39,309 nucleotides of DNA from Methanomicrobiales archaeon (GTDB taxonomy: Archaea; Halobacteriota; Methanomicrobia; Methanomicrobiales; Methanospirillaceae): the NCBI GenBank assembly GCA_025350045.1, contig JANXYM010000079.1, positions 1-39,309 on the forward strand, read 5' to 3'. The position numbers and the translations under genes are program-made. Shown here one piece after another: positions 13,729 through 21,607 of this stretch. The notes below the pieces were generated by a model that saw only the letters and a list, made by a program, of their open reading frames with translations, searched no databases and was not told the origin of the DNA. Numbering within the stretch: position 1 is the first letter of the stretch; every line of letters begins with the position of its first letter.

Positions 13729-15014
13729 TCGAACATGATGTGGTCTGCCCCTTCTGCGGCTGCCTCTGTGATGACCTCGAGATTGAGACCGAAGGGGGCA
13801 GAATTGTAAAAGTGCAGAACGGCTGCGCCCTTGCAGAGTCTACGTTCATGAACGATGTCCGGCTCCCGGCCCCGATACGGCGCACTGAGACCGGCTGGGA
13901 GGATATCTCCTACCAGGAAGCGATAAAAGAGACGGCAGAGATCTTACAGGGTGCAGATCGACCACTCCTGTACGGGTGGAGCAGCACGCACGGTGAGGCA
14001 CAGAGCGTTGGTGTGCATATTGCCGAACTCATAGGGGCAGTCATCGACAACACGAGTACCGTCTGTCACGGTCCGTCGATCCTTGCCATCCAGGAAGTAG
14101 GTCATCCCGGCTGCACGCTCGGCCAGGTGAAGAACCGGGCGGACGTGATCATCTACTGGGGGTGCAACCCGGTTGAGGCACATCCCCGCCACATGAGCCG
14201 GTATACTACCTATGCTACCGGGTTCTTTGTCCCGGATGCCCAGCGGGAGCGCACCGTGATCGTGGTGGATACCCGCAGGACCGACACCGCCGGTATTGCT
14301 GACGAATTCGTGCAGATCGAACACGGCGGGGATTACGCGGTGCTCTCCGCCCTTCGGGCAATTGTCCGTGGGAAGGCATCGGTGATCCCGGCCAAAGTTG
14401 CCGGTGTTTCAAAGGAGCAGCTGATCCGCATTGCGGAGATCTGCAAAACGGCAAAATTCGGGGCGATCTTCTTCGGGCTCGGGCTCACCATGAGCCGGGG
14501 CAAATACAAGAACATAAGGAATGCCATCGAACTCACCGATGAACTCAATAGGTATACGAAATTCGTGATATCCCCGCTTCGGGGGCACGGGAATGTCTAT
14601 GGCTCCAATGAAGTCTTCACGTGGATGACCGGGTATCCCTTTGCTGTCGATTTCGCCCGGGGTATTGCGTTTTACAATCCCGGCGAGACAACCGCTGTCG
14701 ACATCCTAAGGAGGGGTGAGTGCGATGCCGCCCTGATCGTGGCAAGCGACCCGGGGGCGAACTTCCCCCGGGCGGCTGCTGCACACCTGGCAAAGATCCC
14801 CACGATTGTCATCGATCCGCACGTAAACGCGACGACCGCACTCTCCCGCATCCATATCCCCTGCACTGCCGCGGGTATCGATGCGGCAGGGACCGCATAC
14901 CGGATGGACGGGGTGCCCATCCGGCTGAAGAAAGTGATTGACCGGGGATACCCGGATGATGCGGAGATCTTAAAAAAGATCTATGATCACCTGAACGGGG
15001 GGAAGGGGCCATGA
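13725..15014 (+). CDS. fwdB: Formylmethanofuran dehydrogenase subunit B (catalytic)
   Basis: A 429-aa formate-dehydrogenase-like catalytic subunit, starting with TTG overlapping the fwdD stop. CPFCGCLCDD (C8, C11, C15) with C34 holds the [4Fe-4S] cluster. The metal-ligand residue is C114 in STVCHGPS, encoded by TGT, so this is the cysteine and not the selenocysteine form. GCNPVEAHPRH and GHGNVYGSNEV are pterin-site stretches. It reduces CO2 to formate with electrons from ferredoxin or polyferredoxin. Length is normal. Confidence 0.95.
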   Translation: MIEHDVVCPFCGCLCDDLEIETEGGRIVKVQNGCALAESTFMNDVRLPAPIRRTETGWEDISYQEAIKETAEILQGADRPLLYGWSSTHGEAQSVGVHIAELIGAVIDNTSTVCHGPSILAIQEVGHPGCTLGQVKNRADVIIYWGCNPVEAHPRHMSRYTTYATGFFVPDAQRERTVIVVDTRRTDTAGIADEFVQIEHGGDYAVLSALRAIVRGKASVIPAKVAGVSKEQLIRIAEICKTAKFGAIFFGLGLTMSRGKYKNIRNAIELTDELNRYTKFVISPLRGHGNVYGSNEVFTWMTGYPFAVDFARGIAFYNPGETTAVDILRRGECDAALIVASDPGANFPRAAAAHLAKIPTIVIDPHVNATTALSRIHIPCTAAGIDAAGTAYRMDGVPIRLKKVIDRGYPDDAEILKKIYDHLNGGKGP

Positions 15015-16711
15015 CCGAGTTATGGGTAAAAAATGCCTGTGTCATTGACCCGATCCGGGGCATCAACGGTGAGATCATGGATATCGCTATCCGTGACGGC
15101 AGGATCGTGGAGTCGGTCTCGGACCGGGCAGACGTGATCGATGCACAGCGCTGTCTCACCCTGCCCGGGGGCATCGACTCGCATACCCATGTCAGCGGTA
15201 CCAAGGTGAACTTCGGGCGGTACATGAGCCCGGAGGATATGCGGGCGGGACGAACGAAGCGCAAGGGAAAGATGCATGTGACGAGCGGCTACTATGTCCC
15301 GACCACATTCGGGAACAGCTACCGGTACAGCGCCATGGGGTACACCACCCTGCTCGAAGGAGCGATGGCTCCGTTAGAGGCCCGCCACACCCACGAGGAG
15401 TTCACGGCAACTCCCCACCAGGACATGATGGCCAACACCCTCTTCGACGGCAACTGGGCAGTTATGGATGCGGTGCGGGAAAAAGATGTCCGGAAGACGG
15501 CAGCGGTTGTTGCATGGACGCTAAAAGCCGCCCGGGGATACGGGATAAAACTGACCAATCCCGGTGGTACTGAGGCATGGGGCTGGGGCGAAGACTTAAC
15601 CGGCATCCATGACATGGTGCCGCATTTCGCAGTCACACCTGCCGAGATCATCACCACCATGATCCGGGCAAACGAACTTCTCAAACTCCCCCACTCGGTG
15701 CACCTGCACTGCAACAATCTCGGAAAACCCGGAAATTACCAGACAACACTCGAGACATTCGAGCTTGTGCCCGACCTGAATGCCGCACGCCAGACCCTGT
15801 ATGCCACCCATGTGCAGTTCCATGCGTACGGCGGCGGGACGTGGAAGAACATCTGCTCAAAGGCAGAGGAGATCACCCGCTCGGTCAACAGCAAACCGCA
15901 GATCGTGATGGACATGGGCCAGATCATGTTCGGCAGGACCATGACCATGACGGCCGACGGGCCCATGGAGTTCAACCTCCACTGCCTCCATAACAACAAG
16001 TGGAGCAACCACGATGTGGAACTCGAGACCGGGTCCGGTATCATCCCGGTAACGTACTCGAAGAAGAGTGCCGTGAACTGTATCATGTGGGCGATCGGGC
16101 TTGAGCTGGCCCTCCTCACGAAAAACCCGTACCAGTGCCTGCTCGAGACCGACAACCCCAACGGTGCCCCGTTCGTCAAATATCCCGAGGTGATCGGCCT
16201 CCTGATGAGCAAGCGGTACCGGGACGAGGAATGCGCCACGCTGGCAGCAGGGGTCGAACAGAGAACCTCGCTCTGTGCGCTTGAACGGGAGATGGACTGG
16301 CACGATATCGCCGTCATGACCCGTGCCGGACAGGCAAAGGCACTGGGCATTGGCAGTCAGGGCAAAGGCCATCTCGGCGTTGGTGCAGAAGCCGACATTG
16401 CCATCTACCCGATCCGGACGGATTCCGTTGACCCGGCCCGGGAATACCGGAAAGTGGTGGAAGGGTTCCAGAAGACCCGGTACACGATCAAGCGGGGACG
16501 CGTGGTTTCGCGGGACGGGGAGATCATCGTGGATGGTGCGAATGCCACCTTCTGGGTGGATGCAAAGGTACCCGAGGATCTTAAGATGGAGAACGACCCG
16601 GAATTCATCAAACGATTCGAACAGTTCTATACGGTGAGAATGAGCAATTACCCGGTGCAGGACGTGTATCTCCCACGGGGTCGGCGCATAGAGACGGAGG
16701 TATTCACATGA
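15011..16711 (+). CDS. fwdA: Formylmethanofuran dehydrogenase subunit A (amidohydrolase)
   Basis: A 566-aa amidohydrolase-fold subunit that condenses formate with methanofuran at a binuclear zinc site. The metal motif is GIDSHTHVSG (H58, H60). The likely carboxylated lysine is K180 in YGIKLTNPGG, and the catalytic aspartate region is ETDNPNGAPF. All match FwdA of known structure. The ATG overlaps the fwdB stop, and the stop overlaps the fwdC start. Formate would reach this site from FwdB through the internal tunnel known in the family. Confidence 0.95.
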   Translation: MTELWVKNACVIDPIRGINGEIMDIAIRDGRIVESVSDRADVIDAQRCLTLPGGIDSHTHVSGTKVNFGRYMSPEDMRAGRTKRKGKMHVTSGYYVPTTFGNSYRYSAMGYTTLLEGAMAPLEARHTHEEFTATPHQDMMANTLFDGNWAVMDAVREKDVRKTAAVVAWTLKAARGYGIKLTNPGGTEAWGWGEDLTGIHDMVPHFAVTPAEIITTMIRANELLKLPHSVHLHCNNLGKPGNYQTTLETFELVPDLNAARQTLYATHVQFHAYGGGTWKNICSKAEEITRSVNSKPQIVMDMGQIMFGRTMTMTADGPMEFNLHCLHNNKWSNHDVELETGSGIIPVTYSKKSAVNCIMWAIGLELALLTKNPYQCLLETDNPNGAPFVKYPEVIGLLMSKRYRDEECATLAAGVEQRTSLCALEREMDWHDIAVMTRAGQAKALGIGSQGKGHLGVGAEADIAIYPIRTDSVDPAREYRKVVEGFQKTRYTIKRGRVVSRDGEIIVDGANATFWVDAKVPEDLKMENDPEFIKRFEQFYTVRMSNYPVQDVYLPRGRRIETEVFT

Positions 16712-17466
16712 GAGTAATACTTGAGAGCAAGGTGCGGGCAAAGCCCAACCTCCCCATCGAGGCGGAGGCGATCATCCCCCGCAATTTCCTAAAGGGCACT
16801 GACCTTGTCGTGTACGAAGGCAACAAGGAGCGGACACTCTCCGAACTGTTCTGGATCTTTGTCGAAGGGACCGCAGTTGCCCCCGAAAATATCGAGGTTA
16901 TCCTCAAGGGTGACACGTCCCGGATCAAGCGCGTCGGGGAGTATATGGACACCGGCAGTATCGTGATTGAGGGGGATATCGGCATGCACTGCGGGAACTT
17001 CATGAGCGGCGGGACAATCGAGATCCGGGGCAATGCCGACTCGTGGCTTGGACGGGAGATGCGGGGCGGCACGATCCTCTGCCGGGGCAATGCAGGCCAT
17101 TACTGTGCAACCGGTTACCGCGGCGAGAAGAAAGGGATGCAGGGCGGGAAAGTGGAAGTATCTGGCAATACCGGGGATTTCTGCGCTGAATACCTCGCAG
17201 GAGGCACGGTCCACATCCACGGCAGCGCCGGGGATTTCCCCGGCGTGGAGATGCGGGGCGGGGAGCTGATCATTGAAGGCGACGCCACCCGGCCCTGCGG
17301 GAACATGAAGAGCGGCACATGTGTGATCCTGGGCACGGTGCACGACATGCTCCCCACGTTTGAAAAGATTGAGCGGCGGGTGCTTCCCGCATGGAAGATC
17401 ACTGCGGATGTGTACCGGGGCGATGTGGCAAACCGGGGGAAAGGCACCCTCTGCGTGCGGTGCTGA
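16708..17466 (+). CDS. fwdC: Formylmethanofuran dehydrogenase subunit C
   Basis: A 252-aa protein with the repeated G-x-x-G-x-x-x-x-G pattern of the right-handed beta-helix found in the glutamate synthase carboxy-terminal domain, running from about residue 75 to 210 (for example GDIGMHCGNFMSGGTIEIRG). It is a structural subunit of the Fwd core. The gene ends the 11-kb plus-strand unit; its stop lies inside a hairpin followed by T6. FwdE, F, G and H are not nearby, although a FwdF-like polyferredoxin is encoded at 31248-32426. Confidence 0.93.
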   Translation: MRVILESKVRAKPNLPIEAEAIIPRNFLKGTDLVVYEGNKERTLSELFWIFVEGTAVAPENIEVILKGDTSRIKRVGEYMDTGSIVIEGDIGMHCGNFMSGGTIEIRGNADSWLGREMRGGTILCRGNAGHYCATGYRGEKKGMQGGKVEVSGNTGDFCAEYLAGGTVHIHGSAGDFPGVEMRGGELIIEGDATRPCGNMKSGTCVILGTVHDMLPTFEKIERRVLPAWKITADVYRGDVANRGKGTLCVRC

Positions 17467-17487
17467 AAGGTCAGCATGGCATTTTTT
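17461..17487 (+). terminator. Terminator of the eha-fwd operon
   Basis: A perfect hairpin, TGCTGA-AAGG-TCAGCA (17461-17476), overlaps the last codon and stop of fwdC and is followed by T6 at 17482-17487. Confidence 0.75.
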
Positions 17488-17707
17488 AGGATATATCCAT
17501 CCATATTGTTCTGCAGAAATTGGCATGAACCTGTGAGATTCATACCAGACCCTGAAAATCCATGATATTGCGAGGGTTCCCCGCCTCAGGCCCTCTCCGA
17601 GGCACGGCGGGGCAGGGAGGTTTATGACCCAGAAAAAGGGGATCACTCTCATAAAGGTACCAGAATTTGTGAATCCCGAGAAAAGGATTTTGGCAGAGCT
17701 GATTTCT
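17488..17707. other. Convergent spacer with GC hairpin
   Basis: This gene-free stretch lies between the convergent fwdC and cooC genes. It contains one strong inverted repeat, CCCCGCC (17579-17585) with GGCGGGG (17606-17612), containing an inner CCTC/GAGG pair. It may act as a terminator for either strand. Nothing else was recognised. Confidence 0.5.
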
Positions 17708-18571
17708 CTATAAATTATTTCGCACGATGAAGTCTGCGAGCACTCTCACCTCGTTCATGAACGGCGATTGCCCCTCAAGGAGCGGGGTGACAACGGGTTC
17801 AGAGCGTACCACTTCAGGATCGGCAGGGAGATAGAATACTTTGAAGAACAGTCCCTCGTCCCCGCATATCTCCTGAACTTTACGGATATCCTGCCGTGTA
17901 GCCGACCGGTTCACGACAAGGATCCTGCATTTTATCCCAATCTGCCGGGCGAGAATGGCAGATTCCCGGGCTACCGACAGCGCATTATAGGATGGATCGC
18001 TGACTACCAGCGCAGTGTCAAACCCGTCCGCCACCGCCCGCCCGAAATGCTCCATGCCTGCCGGGGTGTCGAGCAGGACAACCTGATCCTGCAGGAGCGG
18101 CATGTGGCGGAGGATCGCAGCAAGGAGGGTATATTCCGGGCAGAGGCATCCGGCCCCCGCCATGCGGACTCCGCCCATCACAAGGAGCCGGAGGTTATCT
18201 GCAACAGGAATGGAGAAGCGATCAATGACATCGCTCACATCCGGGTTCAGGGTGAGGAGACCCCCGGGAGAAATATCCGAGCCGGCACCGGTCTTTTCCC
18301 GGAGATATTCAGCGCTCTTTGAGACCGGTATGATCTGCCCCGCCTTATCCTTCGGGATGCTGAGCGTAACTGCAAGGTTCTGCTGGGGATCGCCATCCAC
18401 GGCAAGCACCTGCAGACCCCTGCGGGAGAAAAGATGGGCAAGAATGGCAGTTACCGTGGTCTTTCCCACCCCACCCTTGCCGGCCATAACTACCCGTATT
18501 CCCCCGGTCCTGCCAAGGGAAGGTTTGCCGGTTCCTGGTGTTGTTCCGGAACCGGGTATGCCGGTTGGCAA
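17708..18571 (-). CDS. cooC: CODH nickel-insertion ATPase CooC
   Basis: A 287-aa MinD-type ATPase with a deviant Walker A loop (AGKGGVGKTT, around residues 30-40), the DGDPQQNL switch, the zinc- or nickel-binding CxC in GAGCLCPE, and LLDTPAGMEHFGR. These features define CooC, which matures the nickel-containing C-cluster of CO dehydrogenase. The frame is open far upstream, but the likely start is a TTG at 18571, two bases after the cooS stop; this leaves a Gly/Thr/Pro-rich lead of about 28 residues before the ATPase domain. It is co-transcribed with cooS. Confidence 0.88.
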   Translation of the reverse strand: MPTGIPGSGTTPGTGKPSLGRTGGIRVVMAGKGGVGKTTVTAILAHLFSRRGLQVLAVDGDPQQNLAVTLSIPKDKAGQIIPVSKSAEYLREKTGAGSDISPGGLLTLNPDVSDVIDRFSIPVADNLRLLVMGGVRMAGAGCLCPEYTLLAAILRHMPLLQDQVVLLDTPAGMEHFGRAVADGFDTALVVSDPSYNALSVARESAILARQIGIKCRILVVNRSATRQDIRKVQEICGDEGLFFKVFYLPADPEVVRSEPVVTPLLEGQSPFMNEVRVLADFIVRNNL

Positions 18572-18573
18572 CT

Positions 18574-20532
18574 TCAGATCCCCAGCTCGGTCCGCTTGCG
18601 TTCGATGTGGTCCGATATGAGAACCGCTGCCTTTACCGGGTCGGGTTCGACAGCGAAACTCGCGTTCACAGCACCTTTTAAGCCCTCGGTCAGGAGCGAG
18701 ACGGTAGCAGGACTTCCTGCAATGTGCGGCATCACGCCGAGCACCGTGTAAACGCCGGATGCAACGAAGTAGGCCCCGATGGAGACCGCTTTCTGCGAGT
18801 ACCATTCAGGTGCCGCACCGGCTACGGGCAGTTTGTGGATCGGCACATTGAGGGCATTGCCAAGTTCCGCTGCGAGCACGAGGATACGGGAGTTATCCAC
18901 ACAGGAGCCCATGTGGAGCACCGGAGGGATCTTCAGTGACTCGCAGACTGCCCTGAGATCAGCACCTGCCAGAGATGCAGCCTCAGGCCGGAGGAGGCCG
19001 GCTTTTCCTGATGCGATCGCGGCACACCCTGTCTCGACACAGAGAATATTCCTCTTGATGAGTTCCTTTGCCAGGGTCACGTGCCCGGAGTCATGCTTAA
19101 CGCGGGGATTGTTACACCCGACAATCCCGACCGCCCCCCGGATCTTGCCGGCTGCGATCAGGTCGATGAGCGGTTTGAACGAACCGCCGAGCGCGTTCTT
19201 GATCGCCTCGTTGGAGAATCCTGCCATGACCGGCACCGGTTCTCCCGGGATGAGCACCCGCTGGTGGTTCCGGTTCTTGTAATTCTCGACTGCCATCCGC
19301 ACAATTGCTTTGGCCGTGAGATACGCGTTCTCGGCATGGAAGTCAAAGAAGTACGAGCCGGGGATCGTGGCTTTCGAACTCGTGGAGATGATCTGGGTAT
19401 GATAACAACTTGCCGTCCGGGGGAGCGAGGGGAAGATGCACTGGTAATCCACGACCATCGCTTCAAGGGCACCGGTCGCGATGATCAGTTCCTGGTTGAG
19501 ATGGTTCCCCGTCATCGGGATACCCTTTCGCATGAGCAGCTCATTTCCGGTACAGCACATCCCGACAAGGTTGATGCCCTTCGCACCGTACTTCAGGGCG
19601 AGTGCTTTTAACTCAGGATCAGCAACTGCTTTTACAATAACTTCCGAGAGCACCGGGTTGTGGCCGTGCACCGAGATGTTCACGTGATCTACTTTGAGAA
19701 CTGCGAGATTCATCTTTGACATGCCGATTGTCGGCGTGCCGAACAGGATGTCCGAAGCTTCGGTACCGATCATTGAACCGCCCCAGCCATCCGAAAGTGA
19801 GGTGCGCAGTCCCTGGAGCAGCATATTGACGTAATCGGCACCAACTCCCATCTGGACGCGGTGCATCGAGTCTACCACCTCGCGGTCAATACCCCGGGGG
19901 GTAATACCCAGCTTGCTCCAAATCTCCCGGGTGGCTTTCGGTGCACGGTTCAGGAACTGGAGTGTGTTCTTCCGCATGCCGTACTCGTCGAGCATGGCAC
20001 CTCCGAGTTCCGCAGCGAGCTGCTCGTTTTTCTTCCCGTCCGTTTTAATGCCATATTCCTTGCAGATCCTCAGAAGTTTTTCGGGATCGGCAATTGCATA
20101 ATCTTTGGCATTTCCGGTTCCCAGGAGATAGAGCGTCTCGGCAATATCGCGGCCGTGATCCGAGTGGGCTGCTGCTCCGGTTGCTATCATATCCAGCATG
20201 TTCCGCGAAACGATCAGGTCTGCATCGGCGCCACAGACGCCACGGATGCGGTGAGGCGGGATGATCCTGCAGGGTCCCATGGTGCACCGCGAACAGGATG
20301 TGCCGTTTTCACAGTGTTTGCAGGGAGGCTGCTGCATTTCGAACCGGTCCCAGACCGTCTCCATGCCCTCCTTCATCATCAGCTCGAGAATCGGTTTGGC
20401 GTTCTCGTCGATCGTCCGTTCATTCTTCTTCTGCTCGATCAATGCCGGGTTCAGGAGCGACATTCTCGCCCTGTCAAGCTCGCAGACATCGAGCTTCTCC
20501 CGGATCAGTTGGGGTTTTGGTTCCTCGGCCAT
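18574..20532 (-). CDS. cooS: Ni-containing CO dehydrogenase catalytic subunit CooS
   Basis: A 652-aa monofunctional Ni-CODH. Near the amino terminus, C71 and C74 (PCKHC) give a CX2C D-cluster motif, followed by B-cluster cysteines C80, C83, C88 and C100. All expected C-cluster ligands appear in order: the histidine in HGHNP, then cysteines in LVGMCCTG, VDYQC, VGCNNPR, VETGCAA and GSCVDNS. The enzyme interconverts CO and CO2 with ferredoxin as partner; CO oxidation could supply ferredoxin to the neighbouring Fwd. No CooF or acetyl-CoA synthase genes are in the window. A TATA box (AAATATATACACC, 20578-20590) lies upstream. Confidence 0.95.
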   Translation of the reverse strand: MAEEPKPQLIREKLDVCELDRARMSLLNPALIEQKKNERTIDENAKPILELMMKEGMETVWDRFEMQQPPCKHCENGTSCSRCTMGPCRIIPPHRIRGVCGADADLIVSRNMLDMIATGAAAHSDHGRDIAETLYLLGTGNAKDYAIADPEKLLRICKEYGIKTDGKKNEQLAAELGGAMLDEYGMRKNTLQFLNRAPKATREIWSKLGITPRGIDREVVDSMHRVQMGVGADYVNMLLQGLRTSLSDGWGGSMIGTEASDILFGTPTIGMSKMNLAVLKVDHVNISVHGHNPVLSEVIVKAVADPELKALALKYGAKGINLVGMCCTGNELLMRKGIPMTGNHLNQELIIATGALEAMVVDYQCIFPSLPRTASCYHTQIISTSSKATIPGSYFFDFHAENAYLTAKAIVRMAVENYKNRNHQRVLIPGEPVPVMAGFSNEAIKNALGGSFKPLIDLIAAGKIRGAVGIVGCNNPRVKHDSGHVTLAKELIKRNILCVETGCAAIASGKAGLLRPEAASLAGADLRAVCESLKIPPVLHMGSCVDNSRILVLAAELGNALNVPIHKLPVAGAAPEWYSQKAVSIGAYFVASGVYTVLGVMPHIAGSPATVSLLTEGLKGAVNASFAVEPDPVKAAVLISDHIERKRTELGI

Positions 20533-20692
20533 TCTACACTCACACCATTTAATTGAGTATCTGGTAATCCATCAGGGGTGTATATATTTCTTTGCCTCAG
20601 GGAAACAGAACTCCGGAGGGATATTTTTTTCAAACCTGCAATGACCTGCAGAGGCAATTTTTATCATCTCCCGGCAAGACAGTTGATCTATC
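20533..20692. promoter_or_regulatory. Divergent promoter region of cooS and the DUF2124 gene
   Basis: On the minus strand, AAATATATACACC is centred about 50 bp before cooS and GGTGTGAG serves as ribosome site. On the plus strand, CAATTTTTATCATC is centred about 34 bp before the ATG at 20693, implying a short leader. Confidence 0.5.
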
Positions 20693-21175
20693 ATGGTCAC
20701 AAAGGAAGTCTTCCACGGAGTTCCGGGCATCCTGCGCCCGTTTAAGGATTTTGTTGAGGCAAAGGGATTAAAAAAAGGCGACCAGATCGTCTATTACGGC
20801 GTCCCGGGCACCTGCACTCCGTTTGTCGAGCTGCTCGCATTTGCCCTCCGCTCCCTCGAACTGGAGCAGGTATTTGTGCCGTTCGTTGACGAGAGCCGGG
20901 CCAAGAAGATCAGCCATATCGAAGATGTTGGTATGCAGGCCCGCGTTGCTCCGATTGTCCTGAAACCCAGGGCAATCGTTGTCATGGGCGGGCTCTCCAT
21001 GCCCAATGTCCCGGTAAAAGCAGAGCAGGTGAAAGCGGTTATCGCAAAGCATCCCGGTGCAGCAGTGATCGGGGTCTGCTTCATGCATATGTTCGAGAAA
21101 GCCGGGTGGCTTTCAACCGTATCGTTTGACTGCCTGATCGATGCGAACATTGATCCGGTTGAGGTTACGAAATAA
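20693..21175 (+). CDS. DUF2124 family protein
   Basis: A 160-aa soluble alpha/beta protein. VYYGVPGTCTPFVELLAFAL at about residues 33-52, IVVMGGLSMPNVPVKAEQV near 94-112 and GAAVIGVCFMHMFEKAGW near 121-138 match the DUF2124 family, which is known to me only from methanogens. Function is unknown; the glycine-rich strand-turn motifs suggest binding of a nucleotide or cofactor. It is a single gene, divergent from cooS, and followed by a repeat-rich spacer. Confidence 0.75.
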   Translation: MVTKEVFHGVPGILRPFKDFVEAKGLKKGDQIVYYGVPGTCTPFVELLAFALRSLELEQVFVPFVDESRAKKISHIEDVGMQARVAPIVLKPRAIVVMGGLSMPNVPVKAEQVKAVIAKHPGAAVIGVCFMHMFEKAGWLSTVSFDCLIDANIDPVEVTK

Positions 21176-21607
21176 TCCCTGGTCCAAAAACCGGGTGATA
21201 GGCGGGATCCTCTATGGAGGTACCCCGTCCTCCGCAGGACCACCCCCCAAGCGAAATCCCACCTCTTTTGCAGATTCATTGCTAATGGTTCGTGTTAAAC
21301 TCCGACGATATCTATTGCACACATCCAGTCCGGAACGGAAGGGATCCCCCTGCCCCCACCCCCCTTGATAATGAGGGGTCCTCCCCCTGGTCAGCTGGAG
21401 CAATGGGCAGGAGGAGGTACATTTTCCGGATTACCCAGCCCGCCATGATATGGATGGGTGAGTGTTCCATTCGATTACGCTGACAGCAGACGATACCTCT
21501 TCAGGAGAGGATGCACCTGCGATAAGCATTAAAATCCCATTTGCGGGTCGGGTGGCAACGCGAAACGAACGAATGAGAAAAATCTAAAAAAAAATGATTG
21601 AACTGAT
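21176..21607. repeat. Hairpin- and C-run-rich spacer before mcrA
   Basis: The spacer has no supportable gene. It contains short hairpins: CCTC-TATG-GAGG (21210-21221), GTCCT-CCGC-AGGAC (21227-21240), a CCCC/GGGG pair around 21360-21378, and CCTCT-TCAGG-AGAGG (21497-21511). Runs of C such as CCACCCCCC resemble the tandem repeat at 3830-4262, and both contain GGTACCCC. This suggests a dispersed intergenic repeat type in the genome, which needs whole-genome comparison. Confidence 0.5.
21577..21594 (-). terminator. Oligo-T terminator of the mcr operon
   Basis: On the minus strand, T9 follows 13 nt after the mcrA stop and is followed by a T5 run. Confidence 0.65.

Noticed and set aside
13725-15014. 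Selenocysteine-type FwdB
   Set aside because: The metal-ligand codon is TGT (Cys114), and there is no in-frame TGA.
18572-18805. Long 365-aa form of CooC
   Set aside because: The extra 78 residues overlap the end of cooS and are Arg/Cys/Gly-rich with no family resemblance; a TTG at 18571 just after the cooS stop is more likely.
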